64,000 nucleotides of DNA from Anniella stebbinsi (taxonomy: Eukaryota > Chordata > Lepidosauria > Squamata > Anniellidae): positions 59,745,001-59,809,000 of the forward strand of contig JARDYH010000002.1 in assembly GCA_029215795.1 (NCBI GenBank), read 5' to 3'. The first letter of the stretch is position 1; every line of letters starts with the position of its first letter. The translations under genes were made by a program, and so were the position numbers. Below the pieces are notes generated by a model. It had not been told where the DNA came from, made no database searches, and saw nothing but the letters and a program-made list of their open reading frames with translations. Positions 45,089 to 55,549 of the stretch are shown piece after piece.

Positions 45089-45387
45089 TGGGGTGACCAT
45101 ATAGGGCTCCTGCATCTTTAAAGAAAAGGGAATTTCAGCAGGCGTCATTTGAATGCATGCAGCACCTGGTGAAATTCCTGCTTCATCACAACAGTTAAAG
45201 CTGCAGGAGCCCTGCCCTCTTCTGTATCTGGTCACTCTAGTATAGCTCCTGCAGCTTTAACTATTGTCATGAGGAGGAAATTTCACCAGGTGCTGCATGC
45301 ATACAAATGACACCTGCTGAAATTCCCTTTTCTATACAATTGTTAAAGATACAGGAGCCCTATCCTCTATTTCATATGGTCACCCTA
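45089..45387. mobile_element. Family A hAT-type MITE, left end eroded
   Basis: GGGTGACCATATAGGGCTCC at the left, CATATGGTCACCCTA at the right. 'CAGCAGGCGTCATTTG' pairs with 'GACACCTGCTG' on the other arm. The left arm has lost ~20 bp ('GAAAAGGAGGACA' is absent). No duplication visible. Confidence 0.85.
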
Positions 45388-45473
45388 AAGATGACCTAGC
45401 TAAATAGTGGAATTAATTTTTAGCGACTTCTTTGCAAAAAAGAAAAGAAAAGCTTGAGATGAAACTGCTAAGA

Positions 45474-45615
45474 CAGGGGTCCCCAACCAAGGGGTCTGTG
45501 GGCACATTTGGAATTTTGGGAACTTGTCATAGGTGCTCTCACAAAATGGCTGCCATTGGGCAGCTTGCGTAGTTATAAACTGGTATGCCCAGTCACAAAG
45601 CACTCATTTCCCAGA
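45474..45615. mobile_element. hAT-like MITE fragment
   Basis: 'CAGGGGTCCCCAACCAAGGG', 'TCTGTGGGCACATTTGGAAT' and 'CACAAAATGGCTGCCATTGG' follow the order of a common reptile hAT repeat. The far end is not seen. Confidence 0.45.
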
Positions 45616-45637
45616 AGGCAAATTGGTGAGATTGAAA

Positions 45638-45848
45638 GAAAAGTAACTAGGAAAGGCTGGGGAAGAGGCAGGGTGTCAGCAGGGCAGGCACGGTGTCATG
45701 TGAGTACCGTACTGCAAATTGCACACCAGCGATTTAGTGCACTCTTGCCATGCCTAGTCTGCGGATTTGCAGCACAGTACTCACATGATGCTGTGCCAGT
45801 CCTGCTGACACCCCGCCTCTTCCCCAGCTTTTCCTAGAATGCTAAAAG
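45638..45848. repeat. Long hairpin (~95-bp arms)
   Basis: 'AGGCTGGGGAAGAGGCAGGG', 'TGTCAGCAGGGCAGGCACGG' and 'GTCATGTGAGTACCGTACTG' on the left face their inverses 'CAGTACTCACATGATGC', 'TGCCAGTCCTGCTGACACC' and 'CGCCTCTTCCCCAGC' on the right. Probably a foldback transposon. Confidence 0.8.
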
Positions 45849-46269
45849 TCTGGATTATTTTCCCTAGGCGTGTTTAATGTGCCCTAAGCCTCTGTGTAGT
45901 TTTAAAGGAACCGGGGGCTTGAATGGATTGCATCAGGTCCTGGCAGGGAAAAGCGATCTCTTCCAGCAGCCGGCTCCAAGCCTCAATATAAAACCCAAAT
46001 CTTGCATCCCAGGCTCAAAAGCGTTTTTTAAAATCATACAATACCTGAATCTCTGCAGAGACAGGATTATACTCCCTCGATGCCCCCAAAGAGCCAGATT
46101 AAAGGGCTCTTCCATTTTTGCCCAGCAGAAAGGCGGTCTGGTTGACATACTCATCTGACAGGACCTGACTGGAGGGAGAAAGAGAAGGGGAAGGGTGGAA
46201 GAGCTTAGGAGCGTAGGAGCGAAAGAGCAGCTATTCACATGAAAGGGATCATAAGCTTGACACGGAGGC

Positions 46270-47225
46270 AAACCGGGGGGGGGGGGGAATTAGGTGTGAT
46301 GGCGGTCAATGACATGACCCTCCAGTTTCGCTTCTGTTTTTAAACAGCACTTTCTGCAAGTTTTTTTGAAGCAGGGAAAATGCAGTATTAGTTGTGAAAA
46401 CAAAGGAAAACCAAAAGTAGATACAACAGATTAACAACCCTGGCTAGAAAAGCCCATAGTCTCTGGAAATTAAGTGCAACAATCATGATGATCTCTACTA
46501 TGTACAGAAAGCTTATTTCATATTCTCCCACATAATTATATGACCTGCTGACAGTGGGAAATCCAGATCTACAGCAATTATTTCAATCTTCTTATTGTTG
46601 ATTCATTTAATACATGTTGGCATTGAGCTAACAACCCTTATCTTTAGAACCAGATTATCTGGAGGCATATTGGCTCTAAAATTAGCTAACTAATACATTC
46701 ATGTCAAGGCATGAAAATAAAAGCCTGAAAATGATCTGATTCATTTTGTAACTGCTAAGAAGAAAATTATTCATTTATTTCTTTAATTTAAAAGATTTCT
46801 AGACCACCGTTCTGCAGAACTTCCAAGGCAGTTTAGAAACTAGCAGAACGGGGAATCCTATGCATGTTTATTCAGAAATAAGCCCCACAGAGTTCAATGG
46901 GGCTTACTCCCAGATATGTGTGTATAGGATTGGGACTTAGTGCTGAGCAGACATGCTTAAGATAGTGCTGTAAAGGCAGACATTTTTTAAGATCTCTGTT
47001 TTCTCCTTTCCAAATTAGAGGTCAGGTGACTATTACGAAGAAACAGTTGAGTGGTGGAGCTCAGGGACTCTTCCAAAGCCTCTCCCAAGTTTAATCCATG
47101 GCATTGCCCATTAACCATATCTCATACCCTAGTCGTATACTCTATCTATATACGAGCCTCATATATTATACCTGGGAAAATCCTCATGGCCCAAGGGACT
47201 TTGACAGTACTGCTCCCAATGGGGG
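46270..47225. other. Mostly unassigned; short palindromic MITE at 46851-46935
   Basis: 46851-46935 has 'CCTATGCATGTTTATTCAG', 'AAGCCCCACAGAGTTCAATG' and 'GGGCTTACTCCCAGATATG', a small palindrome common in squamates. 46770-46850 may be an antisense LINE tail. Confidence 0.45.
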
Positions 47226-47345
47226 GATCCGTAGCTCATAGGTAGAGCACATTCTTTGAATGCAGGAATGCCCATCTTGGACATCATCTGCATATAAGCT
47301 TGCTGATCCTGAGATCCAGTGTGCCAGCAAATAAGTACTTGCAAT
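47226..47345 (+). mobile_element. tRNA-Ala-like SINE fragment
   Basis: 'GATCCGTAGCTCATAGGTAG' followed by 'AGCACATTCTTTGAATGCAG' gives a box A and anticodon-arm-like region of tRNA-Ala type. Box B is decayed. Confidence 0.55.
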
Positions 47346-47724
47346 AAGAACTGAGGACTACCCATACCATCCTGTTACAACACATGCATCCATGCAGTGA
47401 GCCAACCTGGCATCCCATATTAATGGAAGAGCACAGAATAATGCTACTATGCCAAAAATTACTACCAATATCAGCTGCAGTCTCATGCCAACTTGTAGAA
47501 CTCTGGTGAGACAAAGAAATGGATGAAAGAAGTGGGGAGGCAGTCATGTAGCATTCTAAATCCACACCAGCCACATGGAGCCAACTATATCGGTGAAAAC
47601 CTTAGCTGTAGTAAGCAGTTAGAATGGACAAGCTAACTGTACAGCAGAATGGATCGCAGCAGAATGGATGTCGCCCATTTGTATCCCTCAGATTGCCATG
47701 CTGGAAACACTGTCTTCTAAATAA

Positions 47725-48466
47725 CAGGGGTGTTGAACTTTAGGCCTGCAGAACAAATCCAGCCCTCCATAGTTCCCCATATGGCAGTGCCCCATTCTCT
47801 TGGCCTCACCCCTTTCTTCCAACCACAAAACTAGACTAGTTCAGGTTGTAGGTTCTGTCAATGCTCTGTGCTGTAGCCTAGATTACTGGATTTTGCTATG
47901 ACTCAGGTCTTCAACACGGACAAGATTGCATCAGGTTTCTTAGAAAGCAAGGGAAGATATCAGCACCATGGAAAGCACCAAGTGGTTATCTGTATGTTGC
48001 ACCGACAAGAGGCAAATCAAGACTGAGCTTTAAATAAGAGTTTGGCTGCCTTTAGGCTGGTTGGCTCCGCCTCTACACTGTCTAAGACTTAAGATGCAAT
48101 CCTATGCATGTTTAGACATGCTGACTGGGGAATGCTGGGAGTTGTAGGACTTTTTGCTGTCTAAACATGCACAGGGTAGTCTCTTAACATGCACAGGGTA
48201 GTCTCTTAAAGGGGCCTGACTTGCTTTAGCAGCCTCAAGCTGTGACAATGTGGGAGTGGCTGCAACATGCAAATGTCCTCATGGCTGGAGTCCTCTGAGG
48301 ATGGTCCTGATCCATGACATAATTGATTGGTGTGTTTTTTAAAACTTCTTTGCAGCTTTCCCCCATTCTACAAGATTGAAATGCCTTTCTGAAGGCTTAG
48401 TTACTGGGGGTAAGAGCTTTAAGCTAAAATATGCTGGTAATTAGGCCCCTTTGTCTTCAACCCCTG
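47725..48466. mobile_element. hAT (Charlie-like) non-autonomous element (742 bp)
   Basis: It starts CAGGGGTGTTGAACTTTAGG and ends TTTGTCTTCAACCCCTG, so the termini are inverted. Inside lies a younger short MITE at 48092-48175 ('TATGCATGTTTAGACATG' / 'CTAAACATGCACAGGG'). No clear 8-bp duplication. Frames carry no transposase domain. Confidence 0.6.
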
Positions 48467-48469
48467 TCT

Positions 48470-49974
48470 CCAAAACTGAATTCGGCCCTGATGTATAATG
48501 CTGCTATGTTGATTAGTTATAAAAGTATTTCTAAGTGCTATAACACACACACTTCAAAGAGCCTTAGTATATGAGCATACATTTTATAATCATTCTGAGT
48601 TTGTTGCCCCTTAGACTTACTGTTAATGTGTGCTCAAACGATTGATTTAGTTAGGGAAAATCAAAATTTTCTACTATGAAATAATATATTACCTTTCTAC
48701 GATCATTTCTCAGCATGTCTGCCATCACATATTTCACCCTTAACAAATCACGCTAAATGCCTACTACAACTATTGGACATGTAATAATGGAATCATTGCT
48801 GCTCTGAACCCAAAGCATGACTTAACTCATTAGGGAGTGCATTGACAGAATGTGAGCATTTGCCAATAACCACGTCTACCATTGTAATTGTGGACATAGC
48901 GTACTTCCAGACGAGGCTTTCATTGTGCAACTGCTCATTCGCATACTTTTATGGGGGCTCTAGATGATGTCATCTTCCACTTCCTTCTGTGTTTTCCCAC
49001 TGCTTCTTCCATCTTCTTTCTTTCCACAAAAAATCCATTAAGGAGGGAAACAATGGAACAGGTGCACAGAGTCTATGGATTGGTAGCACTAGAAGCAGCC
49101 CTCTGTCATGGCACTGCTACACATTTTCATATGCGTTCCATGTGAAACTTCCTTGTCAAGAAGGAAAAGCTCATGTCCTAACCTGCTCGTGTCTGTGAAA
49201 GATCTGAAGATCTTTCAAGAAACTGAATAAAAAGTGAACACCCTGGCAGGTTTAAACTGGATCAGCTCTATGCCAGCTGTTAGATTTCTGACCTGGTTTT
49301 CTTTTCCCAATGATGCTTAACCTTGGCTACAAATGACTTGCAGCATTTTTAAGGAATGCTTCCCATGATTCAGGAGGCTTGCATATGGGAGAAGTGATGG
49401 CAAGACAAACTCATTTATTCCTCCCTCTGGGACATGCCGCATAAACTTGTCTGAAGAGTGAGCAAGTGGGTCAGACCCATTCTGAGCTTGTCACCCCTTA
49501 GGCTTGGCTTTGTCCCAGCAGGCACATCATGGGCCTTCAGGAGCATTTGAAAGCATTAGTGCAGCTGCCTGCCTCTTACTTCAGAATTGTTTACTGGCTC
49601 TGAGGTCGGAGCCCTGTCTCAAACTCTAGAACCAGTAAACTGAACACTATGGGAAACTATGGCTGGCTAGGTGACCCTGAACAGGAGTACCTCACATTGC
49701 AACATTTTGTTGCAGGTTCCACTGCTGCCTCAGGTTGTATATGGTGCTGCTCAATTGATCTGAATGATTGAAAGTAAAATATCATTAATAGATCACTTGC
49801 AATTAAAGAACAAAAAGACCCATGTCTATAGCTGCAGGAATAGTTTCCCCCCGAAAACAGAAAATGTATAGATTCAAATAATTAACAGTACAATCCTATA
49901 CATATCTGTTCAGAAGGTCAATGCAGCTTACTCATTGAGTTCAGTGGGGCTTACTCATAAGTAAGTAAGCATAG

Positions 49975-50019
<45 letters not shown>

Positions 50020-50700
50020 CAACCAAACCTCAATACAGGTTAGATTATTGAATAAGTATACTGTTTCTAAGGATATGAACTAAATAACGCATTCAGTAAT
50101 AAAAATGTTAAATATTATTTTAAGACATAAGTAAATATACTAAACAGAGGAAATATACTCCTACACAGAAGATTGAAAATCAACCTACGCACAGTGAATT
50201 TTTAGCATTTAACAGCAAAGCCTGCATTTTCAAGTTTCAGCTTTTCTAAAACAAATTCTTTGAATAACTCTACTGTTAAAACAGCTAATTTGTCCATCAT
50301 TAGTTTAGTTGTCTGTAATCCACAAAGAACTAGCCAAAAATTATCTTCCACTGAAACACTGAATCATCTTCCATTGAATCATCTTCCATTTTAGTGAAAG
50401 TGTCTAAATTTAAAATGAATTTACTTAGCCACTAAATACAATTCTACATAATTTATCTTGAAGTGAACAGTGTTTCATTTTATTTTTAGTAGATCTTATA
50501 TTCTGCTTTCCCCCTCCAAATGGAGATGTCAACCATAAAATATATCAAAACAAAAAAATCAAGCACACCAATAAAAAAACCAATAACCATCAGAAAGCTT
50601 GACTAAAAATGACAAATCTAAGTTGCAGAAAAATAAAAAAGCAAGCTGAAAAGGAAAGGTTTTCCAAAGAGGGCAGAACACCAGTGAGGAAGAAGATAAC
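48470..50700. other. Largely unassigned; family F piece 48900-49110; (TA)n at 49975-50017; MITE piece 49886-49970
   Basis: 48540-48900 is free of recognised repeats (see findings). The family F piece shares 'GGGGGCTCTAGA' and 'ATTAAGGAGGGAAA' with 240-470. The TA run is ~42 bp. Confidence 0.4.
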
Positions 50701-50701
50701 C

Positions 50702-50835
50702 ATGAGCCTATCTACACATGCAGGATAAAACATTTTGAAAACTGTATATGGAGTGTGTCCTGGGCCCCAACAGTTCTCAAAACTGTTATAAACCGTTTTA
50801 AACTGTTTTAAAGCAGTAGTGTAGATAGGCTCCTA
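50702..50835. mobile_element. Family H MITE
   Basis: 'GAGCCTATCTACACATGC' and 'GCAGTAGTGTAGATAGGCTC' are inverted. The inner 'GAAAACTGTATATGGAGTGT' and 'CCCCAACAGTT' match 8690-8740. Confidence 0.7.
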
Positions 50836-51105
50836 GTCTCTTGAGGCAGAGAGTTCTACATACTGTGTGCTGCTACAGAAAAGGCCCTGTCAGATGTTGC
50901 CAAAAATTGTACCACAGGAGAAAGCAATGGCCCATGCAAATAGGCCAGATCAGATGACCTTAGAGAACAGGCAGACTCATGTGGGAGGAGGCGACCTGAA
51001 GATAACTTGATCCTAAGCCATTTAGGGCTTTAAAGATATTAACCAGCACCTTGAATTGCACTTGGAAATGAATTGACAGCAAGTGCATTTGGTATATAAC
51101 ACAGG
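50836..51105 (-). mobile_element. L2-like LINE remnant, antisense
   Basis: The minus strand retains 'FQVQFKVLVNIFKALNGLG', equivalent to 'FRAKYKVLVITFKALHGLG' of the intact copy. 'GAAAAGGCCCTGTCAGATG' fits the next conserved block. Confidence 0.65.
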
Positions 51106-51336
51106 AGGTCAGAAAAAGGAGAAACAGGATCTCAGGATGCAAATAATTTATTTTCACAAAGCCTGTGATAATATGTGGCGACTGGAGACAATGATCTTGC
51201 TAGACGAAATTCTGCAGACACTATCTTCTAACAACCCCGAGGAAGGCCTTTGAATAAAGTACAGGCTGAAACACGTCGGGCTTCGTGAAAATAAATTATT
51301 TGCATCCTGAGAACCCATTTCTCCTTTTTCTGACCT
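51106..51336. repeat. Foldback element (~57-bp arms)
   Basis: 'AGGTCAGAAAAAGGAGAAAC', 'CTCAGGATGCAAATAATTTA' and 'TTTTCACAAAGCC' on the left are inverted at 51276-51336. The centre has 'GGCTGAAACACGTCGGG'. Confidence 0.75.
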
Positions 51337-51339
51337 GGT

Positions 51340-51890
51340 TTGAATGCTCTCCTCCTTTTGTTTTTGGTATAACAAAAGAGTAACCTGATTCCTAAATTTA
51401 GGGCTGGTCACCATTTTTGGCAGCAGCATCCTGCTCTACCAGAAGTTTCCAAAGGATCTCCAAGGATAGACCTACATAGAAAGTGTTATGATCTGCTTAC
51501 AGCACAATCCCATTTTTTACTTACATACACTGATGTCAAAGTGGATGTAAAAGTGAATGTGGGGCTCTTCCTGAAGTGTGAAATGCTCTGTTTCATTCTG
51601 GTATCCATTGCATGAGATTCTCAGGTGCTCCTGGCAGGTTGCTCGCTGTCAGCCCTAAGAACAGTGCTACTCTGAGCAGCTACTCAAATTGCTTTTGCTG
51701 TGAAGCTGGTCCTGCATGATACAAAATATTAACCTTAAATTAATGTTATAAATACTTGCTCTGATTATAAAAGGCTGAAGGATGTGCAGAAGCAGGCTTC
51801 TCTGCACAGATCTCTTTGCTTGATCAGGATCTTCTTGTGCATCAGGGTACTGTGAGCATGAATCCCCTGATACACAGCAATGATGTGCTA
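51340..51890. other. Unassigned
   Basis: No feature recognised. Confidence 0.35.
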
Positions 51891-51894
51891 CAAC

Positions 51895-52225
51895 ATAGTC
51901 ATAAAATTATAGAGTAAGAAGAGACCTTGGAAATAATGTAGTCCAAGCCCTACTCAATGCAGTATTTATAATGCAGGATACTACAGCATCCCTGACACAC
52001 AGCTGCCTGGCCTCCACTTAAATCCCTCCAGCAAAATAAAGTCCATCACTTCCTGAGGCAGCCTGCTCCAGTACCTAATGGTAACAGTTCTTACCATTAG
52101 GACATTTCTCCTAAAGCTTAGCTGAAATCTGCTTCCTTGCGATTTCCACGCATCATTGCTGGTCCTGCTCCTTGTCTGCTCCACCTTCTACAAGCCAGAC
52201 TTCACGTAGGTGAAGACAGCTGTCA
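51895..52225 (-). mobile_element. CR1 LINE fragment, antisense (left piece)
   Basis: The minus-strand translation 'FRRNVLMVRTVTIRYWSRLP', 'QEVMDFILLEGFK' resembles the C-terminal region of CR1 ORF2 ('YWSRLP..V'). It continues at 52713-52985 beyond a SINE. Confidence 0.75.
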
Positions 52226-52716
52226 TAGGAACACATGAAGGTGCCTTATATTTAGGCTGACCATATGAAAAGGAGGACAGGGCTCCTGTAACTTTAACAG
52301 TTGTAGAGAAAAGGGAATTTCAGCCAGTGTCATTTGTATGCAATTAGTTCCTGGTGATATTCCCTCTTCATCACAACAGTTAAAGTTGCATGCACTATAC
52401 TAGAGTGACCATATACAAAAGAAGGCAGGGCCCCTGCAACTTTAACTGTTGTGATGAAGAGAGAATTTCACCAGGAACTAATTGCATGCAAATGACACTG
52501 GCTGAAATTCCCTTTTCTCTACAACTGTTAAAGTTACAGGAGCCCTGGCCTCCTTTTCATATGGTCAGCCTACTTATATTGAGTCAAATCATTGATCCAC
52601 CTAGTCCAGTATTGTAGGCAAGAATCTTTCCTAGCCTTAACTGGAGATGGCAGGGACTGAACCTGAGCCCTTCTGCATGCAAAGCAGGTGCTCTATCACA
52701 CTGAGCTACGGCCCTC
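52226..52716 (-). mobile_element. tRNA-Ala-like SINE, split by a family A MITE
   Basis: Read on the minus strand from 52716: 'GGGCCGTAGCTCAGTGTGAT' (box A), 'AGCACCTGCTTTGCATGCAG' and 'GGCTCAGGTTCAGTCCC' (box B). The body 'GTGCCTTATATT..GAGTCAAATCATTG' is broken at 52253 by a MITE. The head resembles tRNA-Ala(TGC). Confidence 0.75.
52253..52572. mobile_element. Family A hAT-type MITE (320 bp)
   Basis: TAGGCTGACCATATG and CATATGGTCAGCCTA, with a perfect 8-bp duplication CTTATATT (52245-52252, 52573-52580). It sits within the SINE; removing it and one repeat restores the SINE body. Confidence 0.96.
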
Positions 52717-52985
52717 TTCTCCAGGCTAAACCTTCCCAGCTCTTTCAATCATTCCTCATAGGACTTGGGTTTCCAGACACCTCACCATCCTAGTCTCCCT
52801 CCGGTGGACATACTCTAGCTTGTCAATGACCTCCTTAAAATGTGACACCCAGAACTGGACAAAGTACTCCAGATGCAGCCTGACTGACACAGAATAGAGT
52901 GGAACACTTGCTTTTTATGAATAGGACACTATGCTTCTGTTGGTACTGCACAGGGGAGCATTATTATTTTTAGTAGATGAGAATG
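52713..52985 (-). mobile_element. CR1 LINE fragment, antisense (right piece)
   Basis: 'CTTCTCCAGGCTAAACCTTC', 'GTCTCCCTCCGGTGGACA' and 'CCCAGAACTGGACAAAGTAC' are the standard antisense CR1 order and continue the 51895-52225 piece. Confidence 0.8.
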
Positions 52986-52989
52986 CATC

Positions 52990-53757
52990 CAGATCACTGC
53001 ATGTGGATGCCCTGCATGTGACACCTAACAGCCCTGCACATTCAGATGGGAATGCATTCATATCCACCACATGCAGCTACTATGTGTGCTGACCACCTGT
53101 GTGCTCAAGGATTCAGAGTATAACTTGTTGAATACAACTGTCTCTGAATATCTATCAACAAATTAGCTAGATTAATGTTTCCATGACAACATTCCCTATT
53201 TATTACCTGGACTTGTTAAGACAGCAGTGAATAAATAATAACGTAATTCAAAATACCCTGAAACCTGTTGCTGAAAACCTAATCAGAGGCAGAACTAAAC
53301 CAAATAAAAAAGAAGTACAAAATATGGATGCAAGTGACTATCTAAGCACAAAAGGGATTATTGTTTAGATCAGTTTTTAACAACATAAGATGATCTCCCT
53401 CAAAAGGAAAAGACGTACACATTGTGATAATAGTACTGCGTCTTTACTGACTGACTTTTAATGCTAAATCCATGATTATCTCTATACAAATGAGATCTAC
53501 AATGTAAAAGGTATAATCCTATCCATGTAGTTGGAAGCCTCAGAATTCGGAGGCTGCCCAGTATCCAATGCAGGACGGGAGAAGAGCGGCGGCTCTGTGA
53601 CCCAGTCACCCAGCATTTCTACTAAATGGGTGATCTCGCCTGTCTAGCAGTGGTGTCTCAGAGGGGAGGGAAGGAGGCTGGGGCGACTGTAGGAAACAGT
53701 GGAATGCAATCGCCCCATCTCTTCCCCTCCCCTCCCCAGGAATGCACCCTTTTCCTT
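52990..53757. other. Unassigned
   Basis: No repeat recognised. Becomes GC-richer after 53560. Confidence 0.35.
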
Positions 53758-54689
53758 GGCCCCCTCCACAAGAATTCGCTTTTGCGCCCGGTTAGGCGAT
53801 TGGGCGCACTATCCCTGAAGCGCCTTTACGCCTAATACCTCTGCACGAGAGGCGGCGCTCCCCTCCCCTTCCCTCTGGCAGGCTGTGTCAAGTGTTGGAG
53901 AAAAGTGTCCCGTAACGGGAGGCGGCTGCCAAGTTGGGTCCCAGAGGGCGGCGGAGCTGCGAGAGTTCCAGGGAGAGCTGAGTCGCCTCCTCCTCCAAGC
54001 CAGGCCGGGCGAGGCTGTGGCGGCAGCGGCAGCGGCAGCAGCAGCAGCAGCAGCGCCTCTCTCCCCTGCGCTTTCTTCCCAGCTAGCTGCCTCCTGGCGT
54101 CTGCCGCCTTCGCCGAGGAGAGCGGTCGCTTGCCGAGCGAGCGAGAGGAGCGGATGTGCCGGACGGGCACGAGCCGGTGGGGCTGAGCTTCCCCCGAGGG
54201 CGGCGCCGACTGCCCTCCAATGTGGCCGGAGCCCCCTGCAGGGAACTTCGAGGCTGGCTCCGGAGGCTGGGATCGGGCTGCGCGACGCTTCTCACCTCGC
54301 CGGCTTCATCATGTTCCCAGCAGCCAGGCGCTAGCTCCCTCCGCCGGAGCCCTGGGGTTGCTGAAGTCAGGTCGGGGCATGGAGCGATCGGAAAGGGGGT
54401 GAGGAAGGAAATCTGCTCTCCCCCTTCTCGCCTCGCCAGCTTCAAATCATGCCCCGGGGTTGCTGAAGTTCAGGTTGCAGCCGGGGGAGGGCTTTTGACA
54501 GCGGCGGCAGCAGTCAAAATGCGCTTTAATGGACGGAGCAAAATAAAAGTCGCTAATTAACGCGCATTCGATAATGCGCATAATCCGGGAGATACCGCGC
54601 CTCTGCGCCCGTTTTGCGCTCCGCTGGTGTGAAGGTAAAATTTATAATGAGCCTTCAAAGAGCATTAAAGCGCCCTTGTGGAGGTAGCC
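53758..54689 (+). mobile_element. GCGC-rich MITE carrying 658 bp of foreign CpG-rich DNA
   Basis: 53758-53857 is the left end of the MITE (GGCCCCCTCCACAAGAATTC to 'CTGCACGAGAGGCGGCG'). 54516-54689 is the right end ('AAAATGCGCTTTAATGGACG' to TTGTGGAGGTAGCC). The middle ~80-90 bp of the normal element is replaced by 53858-54515, which resembles no other copy. CTT follows and precedes the element (53755-53757, 54690-54692), possibly a 3-bp duplication. Confidence 0.78.
53858..54515. other. CpG-rich insert, exon-1/5'UTR-like
   Basis: GC- and CpG-rich, with a (GGC)(AGC)n run at about 54018-54055 and frames of 90-149 codons rich in Ala, Arg and Gly. It looks like a vertebrate CpG island or 5' exon. 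A duplicated segment ('CCTCGCC.GCTTCA' and 'GGGGTTGCTGAAGT') lies near 54295-54365 and 54430-54475. No protein family is recognised and no gene is claimed. Confidence 0.55.
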
Positions 54690-55134
54690 CTTGTCTCCGC
54701 ACTCCATTTTCCAAGCACGGAGAGGTAGCCGGTGCAGTTATCTCCACGCTGGCTATTAGGGGGAGAGGGCAGGAAGTGCGATTTCCCCACACAGACAGGA
54801 AGCAAGATTTCCCCACACAGAACTCTCACAGCCAAGAAACTAAAGTATCCTATGCTCTTCCAAATGCAGTCTGGTGGGCATAGGATTGCTCGCCCCACTA
54901 GAAATCATATTAACATTTATTTTAATTTCTGTCTTGGGTATGTGTTATCACGGGGCTACTCTACAACATTGTTTTAATGTACAAATGGTAAAGAGCAATA
55001 AATTGATTAAATGTATTGAAATCCAAAAGCCATTAGAGTTAATACAATTAGGTCCTGATCCAATTGTCTGTTATGCATGGTGTTAGGTTCACAACACAAC
55101 CCTTTCGCCTACAGGAGAATTGCTGCGGAAATGG

Positions 55135-55193
55135 GAGGGTAATTCACATAATCGGGGAATCGGGCGTCAAAGCGACTGCTTGTAGAGGAGACC
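55135..55193 (-). mobile_element. GCGC MITE end fragment
   Basis: 'CATAATCGGGGAATCGGGCG', 'TCAAAGCGACTGCTTGTAGA' and 'GGAGACC' match the outer end of the variant subfamily. Confidence 0.55.
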
Positions 55194-55228
55194 ATAGATG
55201 AATAAGAATCAGATTCTACACTTACATA

Positions 55229-55548
55229 TAGGCTGACCAGATAAAATCCAGGTCAGGGCTCATGTAACTTTAACAGTTGTAGAGAAAAGAGAATTTCAGC
55301 CAGAATCTTTTGTATGCAATTAGTTCCTGGTGAAATTCCCTCTTTATCACAACTGTTAAAGGTGCAGGTACTATACTAGAGTGACCATATACAAAAGAAG
55401 GCAGGGTCCCTGCAACTTTAACTGGTGTGATGAAGAGGGAATTTCACCAGGAACTAATTGCATACAAATGACACTGGCTGAAATTCCCTTTTCTCAACAA
55501 CTGTTAAAGTTACATGAGCCCTGACCTGGATTTTATCTGGTCAGCCTA
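55229..55548. mobile_element. Family A hAT-type MITE (320 bp), 'ATCCAGG' subtype
   Basis: TAGGCTGACCAGATAAAATC and GATTTTATCTGGTCAGCCTA. The flanks CTTACATA and ACTTAGTT match only with a 1-nt shift, so the duplication is decayed. Same double-sided subterminal change as 16787-17106. Confidence 0.92.
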
Positions 55549-55549
55549 A

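Noticed and set aside
21208..50017. Microsatellites as CRISPR-like or satellite arrays
   Set aside because: They are simple TA or TAA runs without spacers; the TAA runs are the tails of LINE insertions.
52253..52572. TA (Tc1/mariner) duplication reading of the family A MITE ends
   Set aside because: A TA is present at both ends, but it belongs to the terminus (TAGG...CCTA). The flanking 8-mers match perfectly in several copies, which fits hAT instead.
53885..54334. 149-codon frame with an alanine run
   Set aside because: It could be a captured gene exon, but the poly-alanine comes from an AGC/GGC run, three frames are open, and no family is recognised. Kept only as a CpG-rich insert.
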